Below, piece by piece: positions 8,617 to 17,281 of a stretch of DNA of 64,000 bases (position 1 is the stretch's first letter; every line of letters starts with the position of its first letter). The notes beneath the pieces are model-generated. The model was not told where the DNA came from. It saw nothing but the letters and a program-made list of their open reading frames with translations, and did no database searches. The translations under genes were made by a program, and so were the position numbers. The stretch spans positions 228,318-292,317 of the forward strand of contig JAUWQV010000001.1 in the NCBI GenBank assembly GCA_030610945.1. Direction: 5' to 3'. This DNA comes from Methanocellales archaeon (GTDB taxonomy: Archaea > Halobacteriota > UBA148 > JAUWXC01).

Positions 8617-9556
8617 ACTTGCTCATCAACTCCTCTGTTTCGGCGCCATACCATTCATCCAGAATAAAACGCGGGTAGACTGGCAGGCGTTCCCTCAAGC
8701 GCGTGCGTGCCTTAAGCGTCTCCAGCGCCGGCCATTCGTTGTCAGGATTGATGTAGTCAATTGTCACTGCTGAGATTCCGCCCAAATCAGATGCCCCATA
8801 TGGAACTGACAGACTCGGTGGCATGAGATTCGGGGGCACTTGGATCGCAACCTCGGGCGGGAGGATTCTTCGCGCGAGCACAATCGTCTCCTGTATTTCC
8901 TCTGTGCTCGGTGGCTTGTGATTAAACATCGATGTGTTCGGCTTTGGCACAAACGGCTGGATGATGACTTCCTGGGTGTGTCCATATCTGAGGTGCAGTT
9001 CTCTTATCGCCATCAGCGATTTGATTCTATCCTCCCTGTTTTCCCCTATGCCGACCAGAATGCCGGTTGTGAATGGAATCCCCAGACGACCCGCGTCTTC
9101 AATTACTTTTAACCTTGCACTTGGCGATTTGCTTGGGCTGTCCTCGTGCGCCGCCACGCTGGCAATCGTCTCAAGCATCAACCCCATGCTCGCATTCAGG
9201 GGCTTAAGCATCCTCAGTTCGTCACAGCTCAGCGTTCCCGCGTTCGTGTGAGGCAGCAGCCCATGAGCAATTGCCATCCTGCATAAGTCTGCCACATACT
9301 CGACGAAGTTTGAGTAGCTAATCTCGGCTAACGCGCCACTAATCAATTCACCCGGCTCGCCAGAGGTGAACAATGCCTCGGTGCAACGGCTTGATGCGCC
9401 CTTACTCAGCAAGACACTGACCTGATCCGGCGTCATGAGATGCGCATCCGCGCTATCAGGGTCGCGCCTAAAACCACAATAATGACATTTGTTTTTACAG
9501 ATGTTGGTGATTGGGATGAAAACGTTTTTAGAGAAGGTGACGTAATCTGGATTCAT
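8585..9556 (-). CDS. cofG: FO synthase subunit 1 CofG (radical SAM)
   Basis: Second radical-SAM partner in FO formation. ITNICKNKCHYCGFRRD holds the CxxxCxxC cluster ligands; TSGEPGE and a C-terminal GGISAVTIDYINPDNEWPAL match CofG. The open frame extends to 9754, but that extension runs into the opposite-strand cofC and codes for an implausible segment. I therefore place the start at the ATG at 9556 (MNPDYVTFSKNVFIPITN), preceded by GTGGGGGTG. This leaves 43 bases to the divergent cofC start at 9600, a shared control region for the F420 genes. Confidence 0.93.
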   Translation of the reverse strand: MNPDYVTFSKNVFIPITNICKNKCHYCGFRRDPDSADAHLMTPDQVSVLLSKGASSRCTEALFTSGEPGELISGALAEISYSNFVEYVADLCRMAIAHGLLPHTNAGTLSCDELRMLKPLNASMGLMLETIASVAAHEDSPSKSPSARLKVIEDAGRLGIPFTTGILVGIGENREDRIKSLMAIRELHLRYGHTQEVIIQPFVPKPNTSMFNHKPPSTEEIQETIVLARRILPPEVAIQVPPNLMPPSLSVPYGASDLGGISAVTIDYINPDNEWPALETLKARTRLRERLPVYPRFILDEWYGAETEELMSKYADEDGFRKC

Positions 9557-9599
9557 CACCCCCACATATAGCAAAGCAGAGATAAGTATTATTCCAATT

Positions 9600-10178
9600 A
9601 TGAAGGCGATAATTCCCTTTAAAAAGAAGAATGCAAAGTCGCGGCTGTCTCCCCTGCTTAGCCAGTCCGAGCGGGTGATGTTTGCGGAGCGCATGTTAGA
9701 GGATGTTATTCGCGCGCTCAAGGATTCAGTCGTAGACAAATACGAGGTTCTCACCGAGGGGTCGCTTAACGAGGCGATAAATGGCGCGATTCGCAGGATT
9801 CAAGAGCCAACGCTTGTCATAATGCCAGATTTGCCGCTTATTCAACCAAGGCACATAAACGAGATTGTCAGCGCAGATGCAGATGTAGTCATAGCGCCTG
9901 GAAAAGGAGGGGGCACGAATGCACTATTCCTGCAAGAGCCGCATAGATTCAGGGTTGATTTTCGCCTGGCAAGCTTTTTGAATCACCTTGGAATTGCCCG
10001 GGATGCCGGCATGTCCGTTTATATCTATGATTCCTTCTTCGTCAGCACTGATATGGATGAGCCTGAAGACCTTGTGGAACTTTTGATTCACGGAAAGGGC
10101 ACCGCAGCTATGTATTTGCGTGAAATAGGTGTGACGTTGGAGTTTGACCAAGGCAGGGCACACGTCAAGAAGAAGTAA
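9600..10178 (+). CDS. cofC: 2-phospho-L-lactate guanylyltransferase CofC
   Basis: Activates 2-phospholactate with GTP to lactyl-2-diphospho-5'-guanosine, the side-chain donor for F420. The N-terminal PFKKKNAKSRLSPLLSQSER is the CofC version of the nucleotidyltransferase loop (cf. LAGGxSxRxGxDK in MobA); VIMPDLPLI supplies the metal-binding Asp. The length of 192 residues is slightly below the roughly 210 typical for the family. Transcribed divergently from cofG-cofH, so three steps of F420 synthesis are clustered here. Confidence 0.92.
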   Translation: MKAIIPFKKKNAKSRLSPLLSQSERVMFAERMLEDVIRALKDSVVDKYEVLTEGSLNEAINGAIRRIQEPTLVIMPDLPLIQPRHINEIVSADADVVIAPGKGGGTNALFLQEPHRFRVDFRLASFLNHLGIARDAGMSVYIYDSFFVSTDMDEPEDLVELLIHGKGTAAMYLREIGVTLEFDQGRAHVKKK

Positions 10179-10188
10179 TGGCATAACG

Positions 10189-10208
10189 CCCCTTTGTTTC
10201 CACTGGAG
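10189..10208 (-). other. Solitary ORB-like origin recognition element
   Basis: The minus strand reads CTCCAGTGGAAACAAAGGGG, which has both hallmarks of archaeal Orc1/Cdc6 origin recognition boxes: the CCAGTGGAAA dyad half and the downstream G-run. It differs from the two plus-strand ORBs near 35.7-35.9 kb at only two positions. It sits between cofC and a glycosyltransferase gene, 25 kb from the origin candidate, with no AT-rich unwinding region beside it. Confidence 0.55.
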
Positions 10209-10255
10209 AATTTGGGATGACTATTTATATAGAAGATTGTATTATCTAAAGGGGG

Positions 10256-11494
10256 ATGGGGGCCGATATGAGTTTAACGCCTATTTTACAAAAAGAAGTC
10301 GACAAAATAAAACCCGTAGACCTCGTCGTCGGCATTTGCGCAAAGGATGTTGAAACAACCATCATTCACACCATGAACGTCGTCGGCATGGGTATTCAAC
10401 AGTATTTTTCACAAGTTGAGAGTTTGGTGGTCGTCTCCGATGGATTTTCAAAAGACAGAACAAAGGAGATGGCAGAAATGTTTACTCTTCCCCCAGCCAT
10501 TAAAAAAATCGTCACAGAAGATATGAATGGAGGAGGGAAAGGGAGCGGCGTCCGCACAATACTTGAGATTGCAAGAGCTGCTGGTGCCACGTGTGTGGCA
10601 TTGGTCGATGGCGACCTGCTCAGCATTTCACCAAGATGGGTCGCGAATCTGGCAGAGCCTGTCCTTTTTGGGGCTGATCTCGTTGTCCCGCAATACATCA
10701 GGGACAAATACGACGGAGTGATAACGAATAACATTGTATATCCACTTATTCGCTCGGTGTTTAAGGCAGATATTCGGCAGCCTATAGGGGGAGAATATGG
10801 TATCTCGCGTAAACTGATGGAGAAATTGCTAGAGGATACGGTAATTCCACCTCATTTCGGGGTAGATATAGCGATAACGACCACCGCTGCAACAGAGTCG
10901 ATGGATATCAGGGAGACTCCATTGGGCTTGAAGATTCACTCATCACTCATGAAATACGTCGAACCTTCGGAGCATCTTGCCCCCATGTTTCGGCAAGTGG
11001 TTGGCACGCTGTTTGATTTGATAGAACGCTACGAAGATTGTTGGAGAAACATAGAACATACAGTGAAAGTTCGAAGAAGAGAGAACGGGCAGTATTACGG
11101 GCAGAAGCCGCTCCCAGTTAAAGTGGATGTGACAAAGCTGATGGGGCACTTCCAAGAGGGGTTTGAAAACCACAAGGATTTATTAAAGTCGATTTTACCC
11201 AAAGATATTTTTGAGAAAGTGAGTACAATCCGCGCGCAAAAGCGCCAGAAGGCATCTTTCGACCCGGAGACATGGGCGAAGGTAACATACCACATGGCTG
11301 CGGCGTACAAGCGAGCAAAGACTGATGAAAAGAAGGTTAATATTATTGATGCCTTCTGTGGTTTGTGGATGGGGCGGTTTGGGTCTTTTGTATTAGAGAC
11401 ACAGGATATAGACAACGGGGAGGCTGAAAAGCTCATCATTCGCCAAGCAGAAACGTTCGAGGCACTAAGACCATATTTGGAAAAGGTTTACTAG
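10256..11494 (+). CDS. GT81-like glycosyltransferase of a sugar-glycerate cluster
   Basis: A 412-residue GT-A transferase. VDLVVGICAKDVETTI opens the Rossmann-like half, VVVSDGFSKDRT and ALVDGDL are the donor-binding segments (DGD in place of DxD), and RQPIGGEYGISR plus PPHFGVDIAITTTA resemble glucosyl-/mannosyl-glycerate synthases. A TATA-like TTTATATA lies at 10224-10231, so the transcript should begin near 10250. ATG 10256 or ATG 10268 could be used; I keep the longer form. The next gene, a glycerate kinase, starts two bases after its stop. Likely role: forming glucosyl- or mannosyl-glycerate or its phosphate as compatible solute. The exact acceptor is not readable from sequence. Confidence 0.7.
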   Translation: MGADMSLTPILQKEVDKIKPVDLVVGICAKDVETTIIHTMNVVGMGIQQYFSQVESLVVVSDGFSKDRTKEMAEMFTLPPAIKKIVTEDMNGGGKGSGVRTILEIARAAGATCVALVDGDLLSISPRWVANLAEPVLFGADLVVPQYIRDKYDGVITNNIVYPLIRSVFKADIRQPIGGEYGISRKLMEKLLEDTVIPPHFGVDIAITTTAATESMDIRETPLGLKIHSSLMKYVEPSEHLAPMFRQVVGTLFDLIERYEDCWRNIEHTVKVRRRENGQYYGQKPLPVKVDVTKLMGHFQEGFENHKDLLKSILPKDIFEKVSTIRAQKRQKASFDPETWAKVTYHMAAAYKRAKTDEKKVNIIDAFCGLWMGRFGSFVLETQDIDNGEAEKLIIRQAETFEALRPYLEKVY

Positions 11495-11496
11495 AG

Positions 11497-12840
11497 ATGA
11501 TGATTCAGAATAAAGAAGAACTCATCTCGAACTCAAGTGGAGACTTCAAAGAGGTGCGGGCTGATGTTCTCGAGATTTTAGAATACGCCTTAGAGAGGGC
11601 ACAGCCCAAGTTTGCAATCCAACGTACCGTTAGAGTCAAGGGAGATATCCTGTGGCTGGGTGAATTGCCCATCAATCTAAGTGAAGTGAAGCGGGTTTTT
11701 GTCATCGGTTTTGGAAAAGCATCAGGGCAAATGGCAATCGAACTCGAGAGGGTGTTGAACGACAGGATATCTGATGGGATTGTCATCGTAAAGCGTGGTT
11801 CAGCGCAGAAAGCGAGAAAAATCAGAATCATAACAGGCCAGCATCCTGTTTCGACAATGGAGAATGTCAAGGCAACTGAACGTCTGCTGGAGATGGTCGA
11901 TGAAGCTGATGTAGGAGATGTCATCATCTGTTTGATTTCCGGTGGCGGCTCCGCGTTGCTAACACTTCCAAAACGGGGCATATCCATCGAAGACCTCTCA
12001 AAGACTAATGAGGTTCTCATCAAGTCAGGTGCGGCGATCGATGAGATTAATGCTGTGCGCAAGCATTTGTCCCAGGTCAAAGGAGGGCAGTTGGTCGCTC
12101 GGGCACATCCGGCTAGGCTGGTGAGCTTAATCATATCTGATGTTGTAGGCGACCGATTGGATGTTATTGCCTCTGGGCCTACTGCGCCGGATAAATCCAC
12201 ATACGCAGATGCGGTCAAAGTCTTGCAAAAATATGGCCTGTGGCGGCGCGTGCCATCCTCTGTCCGCAGGATATTGGAGTCTGGGCAAAGAGGGGGTTTG
12301 CCTGAGACGCCGAAGGATGATGATACAATCTTCGAGTCGGCGTATAACAGGATAATTCTGAGCAATGATGTCATGCTATCAGCTGCTGCTGAAAGGGCTC
12401 TGGAGGGCGGTTATTCGCCACATATTGTTCAGGATGTCACTGGAGAGTCTCGAGTAGAGGCACCAAAACAACTAGAAGATGCCCTAAGGCTGAAAACTCC
12501 TTCGTGTTTGATCAGCGGAGGTGAGACCACCGTCAAAGTGACTGGTTCTGGCAAGGGCGGCCCAAATCAAGAGTTCGTGCTGGCATGTGTGGAGGGAATT
12601 AATGGAAAACGCATTGTCGTTGCCGCCATAGATTCAGATGGAATCGATGGGTTCACGGATGTGGCTGGAGCAATGGCTGATGGTAACTCGCTCCAGCGCG
12701 CCATAGAGCTTGGGTTGTCTCCGACGAAGTTTCTTGAGGATAATGATGCATACCATTTCTTTAAGAAAAATAAGGACTTATTGCTAACTGGGCAAACTGG
12801 AACCAATGTCAACGACCTGCGGCTCTTTCTCTGCTTTTAG
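11497..12840 (+). CDS. Glycerate 2-kinase, MOFRL family
   Basis: Phosphorylates D-glycerate with ATP; MOFRL-family enzymes usually give 2-phosphoglycerate. The 447 residues carry the hallmarks FGKASGQMA, ICLISGGGSALL (about 145-156), IDEINAVRKHLSQVKGGQL, IISDVVGD, VIASGPTAPD and the C-terminal MOFRL domain with SGGETTVKVTGSGKGGPNQE and IDSDGIDGFTDVAGA. It directly follows the GT gene and converges on gpgS (stop codons overlap by four bases). In this setting it may recycle or supply the glycerate moiety of the compatible solute. Confidence 0.9.
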   Translation: MMIQNKEELISNSSGDFKEVRADVLEILEYALERAQPKFAIQRTVRVKGDILWLGELPINLSEVKRVFVIGFGKASGQMAIELERVLNDRISDGIVIVKRGSAQKARKIRIITGQHPVSTMENVKATERLLEMVDEADVGDVIICLISGGGSALLTLPKRGISIEDLSKTNEVLIKSGAAIDEINAVRKHLSQVKGGQLVARAHPARLVSLIISDVVGDRLDVIASGPTAPDKSTYADAVKVLQKYGLWRRVPSSVRRILESGQRGGLPETPKDDDTIFESAYNRIILSNDVMLSAAAERALEGGYSPHIVQDVTGESRVEAPKQLEDALRLKTPSCLISGGETTVKVTGSGKGGPNQEFVLACVEGINGKRIVVAAIDSDGIDGFTDVAGAMADGNSLQRAIELGLSPTKFLEDNDAYHFFKKNKDLLLTGQTGTNVNDLRLFLCF

Positions 12841-13958
12841 AGCCTGTTGGCAATATCGTGTGTGTGCCTAACCGCATGTTCATGGAGTTTTTTCCTGCGT
12901 TTTTCATACCCTGGAAGTTCCTTGAGCGGGGGGTGATACCGCATCTCGAAATCGTGCAATGTTCTTAGGCCGCGAGTGAGGCTCCTTGTATAGGCATCGA
13001 TGCGCCTGAAATCGTCTATGGTCTTTACTCCATCGATGGCATAGCGCCCATATAACTCGCGGATGGTCTTTCGTCTATCTTCTTCCTCGAAATCAACGCC
13101 CAAATGCTCGCGCAGGAGCCAGAACAATGTCCGCGTGATCTGCTCCACCATCCCGGCCAGCGCCTTGTCTGATCGATGGTGGTGAAGATGCTCACGTAAG
13201 TCGACCTGGGCGAATGCTCTCAAACCGATTTTTTCATACAATTCTATCAACATCGCTATCTCGACGCCAAAATGGTGTGGCATCGTCAACGACTCGAAAA
13301 CTTCCCTGGTAAGTGCCACCTCGCCACTTAATGGGTAGGTGATGTCCTCCAATCGCTCCAATACATCGTATTCCCTGTCCAGAATCCGTAAGATGGGGCG
13401 CATGTACAACCGCGTTACTCTGCCGCCGAAAATAGTCTTGCCCCTCATCTTGAAGCGGGGGCGATGATAGTACGCTTTGGAGAACTTAATCTCAGCAAAG
13501 GTTAATATGGGACCTGCCAACCCCCTGACGAAGCGCTCATCGATGTTTATGATGTCAGAATCAAGGAAGATGATGATGTCTCCCATAGCGCATGCTACTC
13601 CTTTATAGAGCGCGTCTCCCTTCCCAATAGTAACATCTGTTTCCAGAAGCGCACATATCTCAGGCTGGGTTTGATGGATGACCTTGAATGAGTCAAACTT
13701 TTCCAATGATTTCAAAGCGGCCTTTGTAGCAACTTTGATCGTCCTGTAATCGATGTGTCCCTCTATCGTTGAACCATCCACTACCAGGATTTCGTCAACA
13801 AGATCTTGATTGGCAAGCCTGGCCGTTTCTGCAATCACCTTTCCGATTGTCTTCTCCTCTTGAAAAGAGGGGGTGATGACGGAAATCTTGATGCCTTTCT
13901 CCTCTTTATATCTGAGCAGGTCATCGATGTCGAAGTCGAGGTAGTCGAAATCGTGCAT
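12837..13958 (-). CDS. gpgS: Glucosyl-3-phosphoglycerate synthase-like GT81 transferase
   Basis: Retaining transferase that would join a nucleotide-activated glucose to 3-phosphoglycerate. ISVITPSFQEEKTIGKVI (about 24-41), LVDEILVVDGSTIEG, TIGKGDALYKG and IIFLDSDI are the GpgS donor-site motifs; SGEVALTREVFESL and MPHHFGVEIAMLIEL form the acceptor loop; HLHHHRSD is a His-rich stretch typical of the family. Length 373 is typical. ATG at 13958 is preceded by GGAGG three bases after the stop of the HAD phosphatase gene, so the two form an operon. Phosphate removal by the neighbour would give glucosylglycerate. Confidence 0.8.
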   Translation of the reverse strand: MHDFDYLDFDIDDLLRYKEEKGIKISVITPSFQEEKTIGKVIAETARLANQDLVDEILVVDGSTIEGHIDYRTIKVATKAALKSLEKFDSFKVIHQTQPEICALLETDVTIGKGDALYKGVACAMGDIIIFLDSDIINIDERFVRGLAGPILTFAEIKFSKAYYHRPRFKMRGKTIFGGRVTRLYMRPILRILDREYDVLERLEDITYPLSGEVALTREVFESLTMPHHFGVEIAMLIELYEKIGLRAFAQVDLREHLHHHRSDKALAGMVEQITRTLFWLLREHLGVDFEEEDRRKTIRELYGRYAIDGVKTIDDFRRIDAYTRSLTRGLRTLHDFEMRYHPPLKELPGYEKRRKKLHEHAVRHTHDIANRL

Positions 13959-13961
13959 GTT

Positions 13962-14615
13962 TTATCCTCCCAAGATGTGCTCCAGTATTTTACTTAAATC
14001 TCCCTTCACCACGACGTCGGCGACTTCGTTTAGTTCTGCCGGCGCTTCAAAGGCAATGCCCATGCCTGCGTCCTCTATCATGCATCTGTCGACGTTACCG
14101 TCGCCAACGACCACGCTTTCGGCAAGCGATACTCCTAACTCATCGCAAAGGTTGCGCAAAATATCTCGTTTGCAGATGGAGTGAATTTTGCATCCGGGCA
14201 TGCGTGGCTCCAGTCTTTGGTTGTTCAGCTTGATCTCGCCGGTAATCTTCCCGTCTTTGATATTCAATTCGTTTGCAAATACCCTGTTGATGCCGAGTCT
14301 TTTCGCCAATCGGTCTGCTGCCAGTTGGTAACAATCGGTGGCTATCGCGGTTGTCATGCCAGCTTTTTTGACAGCAGCAATCGTTTTTTGGGCGCCTGTT
14401 TGAAGTGGAATACCATCAAATATTTCCAGAAAGCGTTCAACTGACAATCCTTTGAGAATCCTGGCAATCTCCCTTGTTTTCTTGTATTTCTGCATATCTG
14501 ATGTTATAATCTCATGCAATCGCTCTTCAAAACCCAGCGCTCCTGCCAGCGCGTAGATTGTCCTGCCGGCGAGAAGAGTTCCGTCCATATCAAAGATGAT
14601 GAGTTTATAATTCAA
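13962..14615 (-). CDS. HAD-family phosphatase (SerB-like), candidate glucosyl-3-phosphoglycerate phosphatase
   Basis: A 217-residue haloacid-dehalogenase phosphatase. Motif I is IIFDMDGTLL with nucleophile Asp9 and acid/base Asp11; motif II is the AIATDCYQL Thr; motif III/IV is ESVVVGDGNVDRCMIEDAG. The C1 cap makes it similar to phosphoserine phosphatase. Start is TTG at 14615, preceded by GTGAGGA, which fits the first-strand position of the fold. It sits three bases upstream of gpgS on the same strand, suggesting it dephosphorylates the GpgS product; a stand-alone phosphoserine phosphatase is the alternative. Confidence 0.7.
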   Translation of the reverse strand: MNYKLIIFDMDGTLLAGRTIYALAGALGFEERLHEIITSDMQKYKKTREIARILKGLSVERFLEIFDGIPLQTGAQKTIAAVKKAGMTTAIATDCYQLAADRLAKRLGINRVFANELNIKDGKITGEIKLNNQRLEPRMPGCKIHSICKRDILRNLCDELGVSLAESVVVGDGNVDRCMIEDAGMGIAFEAPAELNEVADVVVKGDLSKILEHILGG

Positions 14616-14691
14616 GATGTCCTCACGCCCAGCCTTTTCCTTATGCAGATACTTCTTTAAATAGTAAGCCTATTTTTTAAGAGGGCTAGAT

Positions 14692-16002
14692 ATGAAAAAA
14701 GTAGTAATGACCATAGCCGGTTCTGACTCGGGTGGTGGAGCCGGTATCCAAGCCGATTTGAAGGCGTTTGCAGCGCTGGGCGTGCACGGAACGTGTGCCA
14801 TCACGTCCATTACAGCGCAGAATACACTCGGCGTGCAGAGAACGTACGACCTGCCAATAGATGTCATCACTGCCCAGATAGAGGCAGTATTATCGGATTT
14901 TGATGTCGCGTATGCAAAGACCGGCATGCTGTCCTCATCGGAGATTATTCGAGCCGTTGCACAGGAAATCAAAAAGCACAAGATTCCTGTTGTCGTTGAC
15001 CCTGTGATGGTGGCAGAGGCGGGCGGGTCCCTGCTCAAAGATGATGCGGTGTCTGTGCTCATGGAGGAATTGATTCCGCTTGCGAAAATCATAACGCCCA
15101 ACATCTTCGAGGCAGAGGTGCTGTCTGGCGTGAGAGTAAAAGACAAGGAGAGCGCAAAACTGGCTGCAAGAAAAATACACGACCTGGGTGCGGATGGCGT
15201 GCTTATCACGGGCGGACATCTTGATGCTGTCGATATACTGTATGATGGCGAGTTTACATTCATTCCTAGTGAATTGATAAATAAGGGCACGCATGGCGCC
15301 GGATGCACGCATTCTGCCGCGCTCACTGCATACCTGGCAAAGGGTTTTGCACTGAAGGATGCTGCGATAAAAGCAAAGGAGTTTGTGACTGCTGCTATCG
15401 CTGGTGGCGCAGATGTCGGCAGGGGCACAAACCCCGTGGATGGTGTGGCTGCTATAAGAGGGGGTGCAGAGCGGTACCGCGTCATGAAGAACTTGCAGGA
15501 CGCTGTTTTGATGCTGGAAAAATGCGAGGGTTTTTCTGCGCTAATTCCAGAGGTCGGAACAAACATAGGGATGGCGCTTCCTAATGCGACGGACACAGAG
15601 GATGTCGCCGCCGTAGTTGGAAGAATCGTGCGCATCGACGGTGCAAGAGTTGTCGGAAACATAGACTTTGGTGCAAGCAAGCACGTCGCAAGAGTGATAC
15701 TCGCCGCAATGAAGTTCGACGAGAATATTAGGGGCGCCATAAACATCCGATATTCACCAGAGGTGCTATCCGCCTGTAAAAAATTGGGTTTCACCATCGC
15801 ATCGTTTGACAGAAAGGATGAGCCAAGGGGAGTGAGCACGATGGAGTGGGGCACCATGCAGGCAATTGAGAGTTTTGGCGCTGTCCCGGATGCCATCTAT
15901 GACCTTGGCGGGATTGGCAAGGAGGCCATGGTCAGGATGTTCGGGCGAACTGCAACCGAGGTTGCGAAAAAGGCAATCAAGATTTGTAAGAAACTTGAGT
16001 GA
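14692..16002 (+). CDS. thiDN: Bifunctional HMP-phosphate kinase / thiamine-phosphate synthase ThiDN
   Basis: Thiamine synthesis. Residues 1-260 are the ThiD kinase of the ribokinase fold (TIAGSDSGGGAGIQADLKAF, DPVMVAEAGG, GTHGAGCTHSAALTAYLA). Residues about 265-436 are the archaeal ThiN domain, which replaces ThiE in coupling HMP-PP to the thiazole phosphate (VGNIDFGASKHVARVILAAM, DRKDEPRGVSTMEWG). The fusion and length of 436 match archaeal ThiDN. ATG at 14692 follows GAGGG with a TATA-like TTTAAATA about 35 bases upstream. Confidence 0.95.
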   Translation: MKKVVMTIAGSDSGGGAGIQADLKAFAALGVHGTCAITSITAQNTLGVQRTYDLPIDVITAQIEAVLSDFDVAYAKTGMLSSSEIIRAVAQEIKKHKIPVVVDPVMVAEAGGSLLKDDAVSVLMEELIPLAKIITPNIFEAEVLSGVRVKDKESAKLAARKIHDLGADGVLITGGHLDAVDILYDGEFTFIPSELINKGTHGAGCTHSAALTAYLAKGFALKDAAIKAKEFVTAAIAGGADVGRGTNPVDGVAAIRGGAERYRVMKNLQDAVLMLEKCEGFSALIPEVGTNIGMALPNATDTEDVAAVVGRIVRIDGARVVGNIDFGASKHVARVILAAMKFDENIRGAINIRYSPEVLSACKKLGFTIASFDRKDEPRGVSTMEWGTMQAIESFGAVPDAIYDLGGIGKEAMVRMFGRTATEVAKKAIKICKKLE

Positions 16003-16008
16003 TTTTAT

Positions 16009-16482
16009 ATGAAGCATAGAGAGATTATAGATAAAGTTTGTGAAGAATTCAAGTATAAATTTCCTAATTGTGAAATTGAAAAGGAAGTTCAATATAAGAT
16101 AAATCTACCAAGGTCTGGATTAAATAAACAATTCTTTCGTGTAGATATTGTTGTTACTGATAAACGCACAAACCAACAAATCGGCATAGAATGTAAAACC
16201 ATCGAGGATAGCAAGGATTTTAGAAAACTAATGGCTGGGATTGGACAAGCTTATGTTCTCCAAAAAGTTTTCGGTAAATCGTACTTAGCAATAGAAGTAG
16301 AATCAGACATGCTACCGAGTGAAAATAATTTTGAGTTTTGCAAAAGATACACATTATTCGTAAATATACATCCAGAGTTGGGTATTGGTATTTTATTTGT
16401 AAAAAATAGTGTCTGTTTTATTGAAGAGGCCGAATACAGAGAGCCAGTTGCAAAAACACTATTCATTAGGCGTGGTACCTAG
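16009..16482 (+). CDS. PD-(D/E)xK-like nuclease-fold protein
   Basis: A 157-residue protein with the pattern FRVDIVV...IGIECKT (about 45-65): Asp, then Glu-Cys-Lys, the D...ExK core of PD-(D/E)xK nucleases. Predicted flanking helices (FRKLMAGIGQAYVLQKVFG) fit the fold. No partner domain is present. It starts seven bases after thiDN but is strikingly AT-rich compared with it, suggesting recent acquisition. It could be a stand-alone archaeal restriction-like endonuclease or a defence-associated relic; the family member is not recognised more precisely. Confidence 0.6.
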   Translation: MKHREIIDKVCEEFKYKFPNCEIEKEVQYKINLPRSGLNKQFFRVDIVVTDKRTNQQIGIECKTIEDSKDFRKLMAGIGQAYVLQKVFGKSYLAIEVESDMLPSENNFEFCKRYTLFVNIHPELGIGILFVKNSVCFIEEAEYREPVAKTLFIRRGT

Positions 16483-17162
16483 TCGCCAAACTTCCTTTGT
16501 CTGATCAAATATGCGACTGATAACAATCCAACGATGGCAAACGCTATTCCAAACCCATGTGCCTGTGGAGTTGGTGTCAGCGTAGGCGTTGGAGTTATTT
16601 CTTTTGATACATAGAAAACAATATCATCGGATGATAGCCATCCATTTTGTGCTTCGTAATATTGGGTTGTGCCTGCCAAATACTCGTAAACAAGTATGTA
16701 GTACCCTTGTTCTCTAGGGACAAAGCTATTATGCTCAAATTTCCCAGTATCGTCTGTCATTACACTATCCCAAAAAATTCGTATACCACCCTTGTATATA
16801 TTGATCTCAACTGGGGCCCCTGAAACAAAACCAGACAAAACTTTTGTCTCTCCACCAACTTCTTTGGATAAATCTACATCTATGCAACCTTGAAATAATA
16901 GATTTTCGTCTACTACTAACTCTACTGGATCGAAGCTGTTAATTATTGTTTTCTGTGGCGTAAATATGAAGCTACGTGGATGCGTGTCGGGTATTATGGG
17001 TAGAGGATATTCTACAAAAAAATGTGAGTCCCAACTATCCTCTTCATACATGAGGATTTCTTCTCGTGAATAGACTTTTGGTTCTTCTACAGCACCGACT
17101 ACCATCGGCATTGCTAGCAACATCAGCAAGACGAAAGCTATTCCTACCTTTTGAGGGGACAT
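16479..17162 (-). CDS. Secreted surface protein with PGF-CTERM-like sorting tail
   Basis: About 227 residues from ATG at 17162, preceded by GGTGAT; a longer TTG start at 17183 is less likely. There is an N-terminal signal peptide, a beta-rich ectodomain (SFVPREQGYYILVYEYLAG suggests an Ig-like or PPC-like sandwich), a Thr-Pro linker (TPTPTLTPTPQ), then HGFGIAFAIVGLLSVAYLIR and RQRK. GF plus a hydrophobic helix plus a basic end is the layout of archaeosortase (PGF-CTERM) substrates, which are cleaved and lipid-anchored at the S-layer. Its stop overlaps the end of the neighbouring nuclease-like gene by four bases. Function of the ectodomain is unknown. Confidence 0.6.
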   Translation of the reverse strand: MSPQKVGIAFVLLMLLAMPMVVGAVEEPKVYSREEILMYEEDSWDSHFFVEYPLPIIPDTHPRSFIFTPQKTIINSFDPVELVVDENLLFQGCIDVDLSKEVGGETKVLSGFVSGAPVEINIYKGGIRIFWDSVMTDDTGKFEHNSFVPREQGYYILVYEYLAGTTQYYEAQNGWLSSDDIVFYVSKEITPTPTLTPTPQAHGFGIAFAIVGLLSVAYLIRQRKFGD

Positions 17163-17281
17163 ATCACCATCTATTATCCCCAATCTCCCTAATATACATT
17201 GCCAAAACGCCGCAACCCATGAAGGGTATCGGAAAGATTAAGTGTAAAAGATGGTATAAGCGATGATGCACAGGTGGCAAA

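Noticed and set aside
9557..9754. N-terminal extension of CofG
   Set aside because: The extra residues lie antisense to the start of cofC and do not resemble CofG; the ATG at 9556 gives the normal N terminus.
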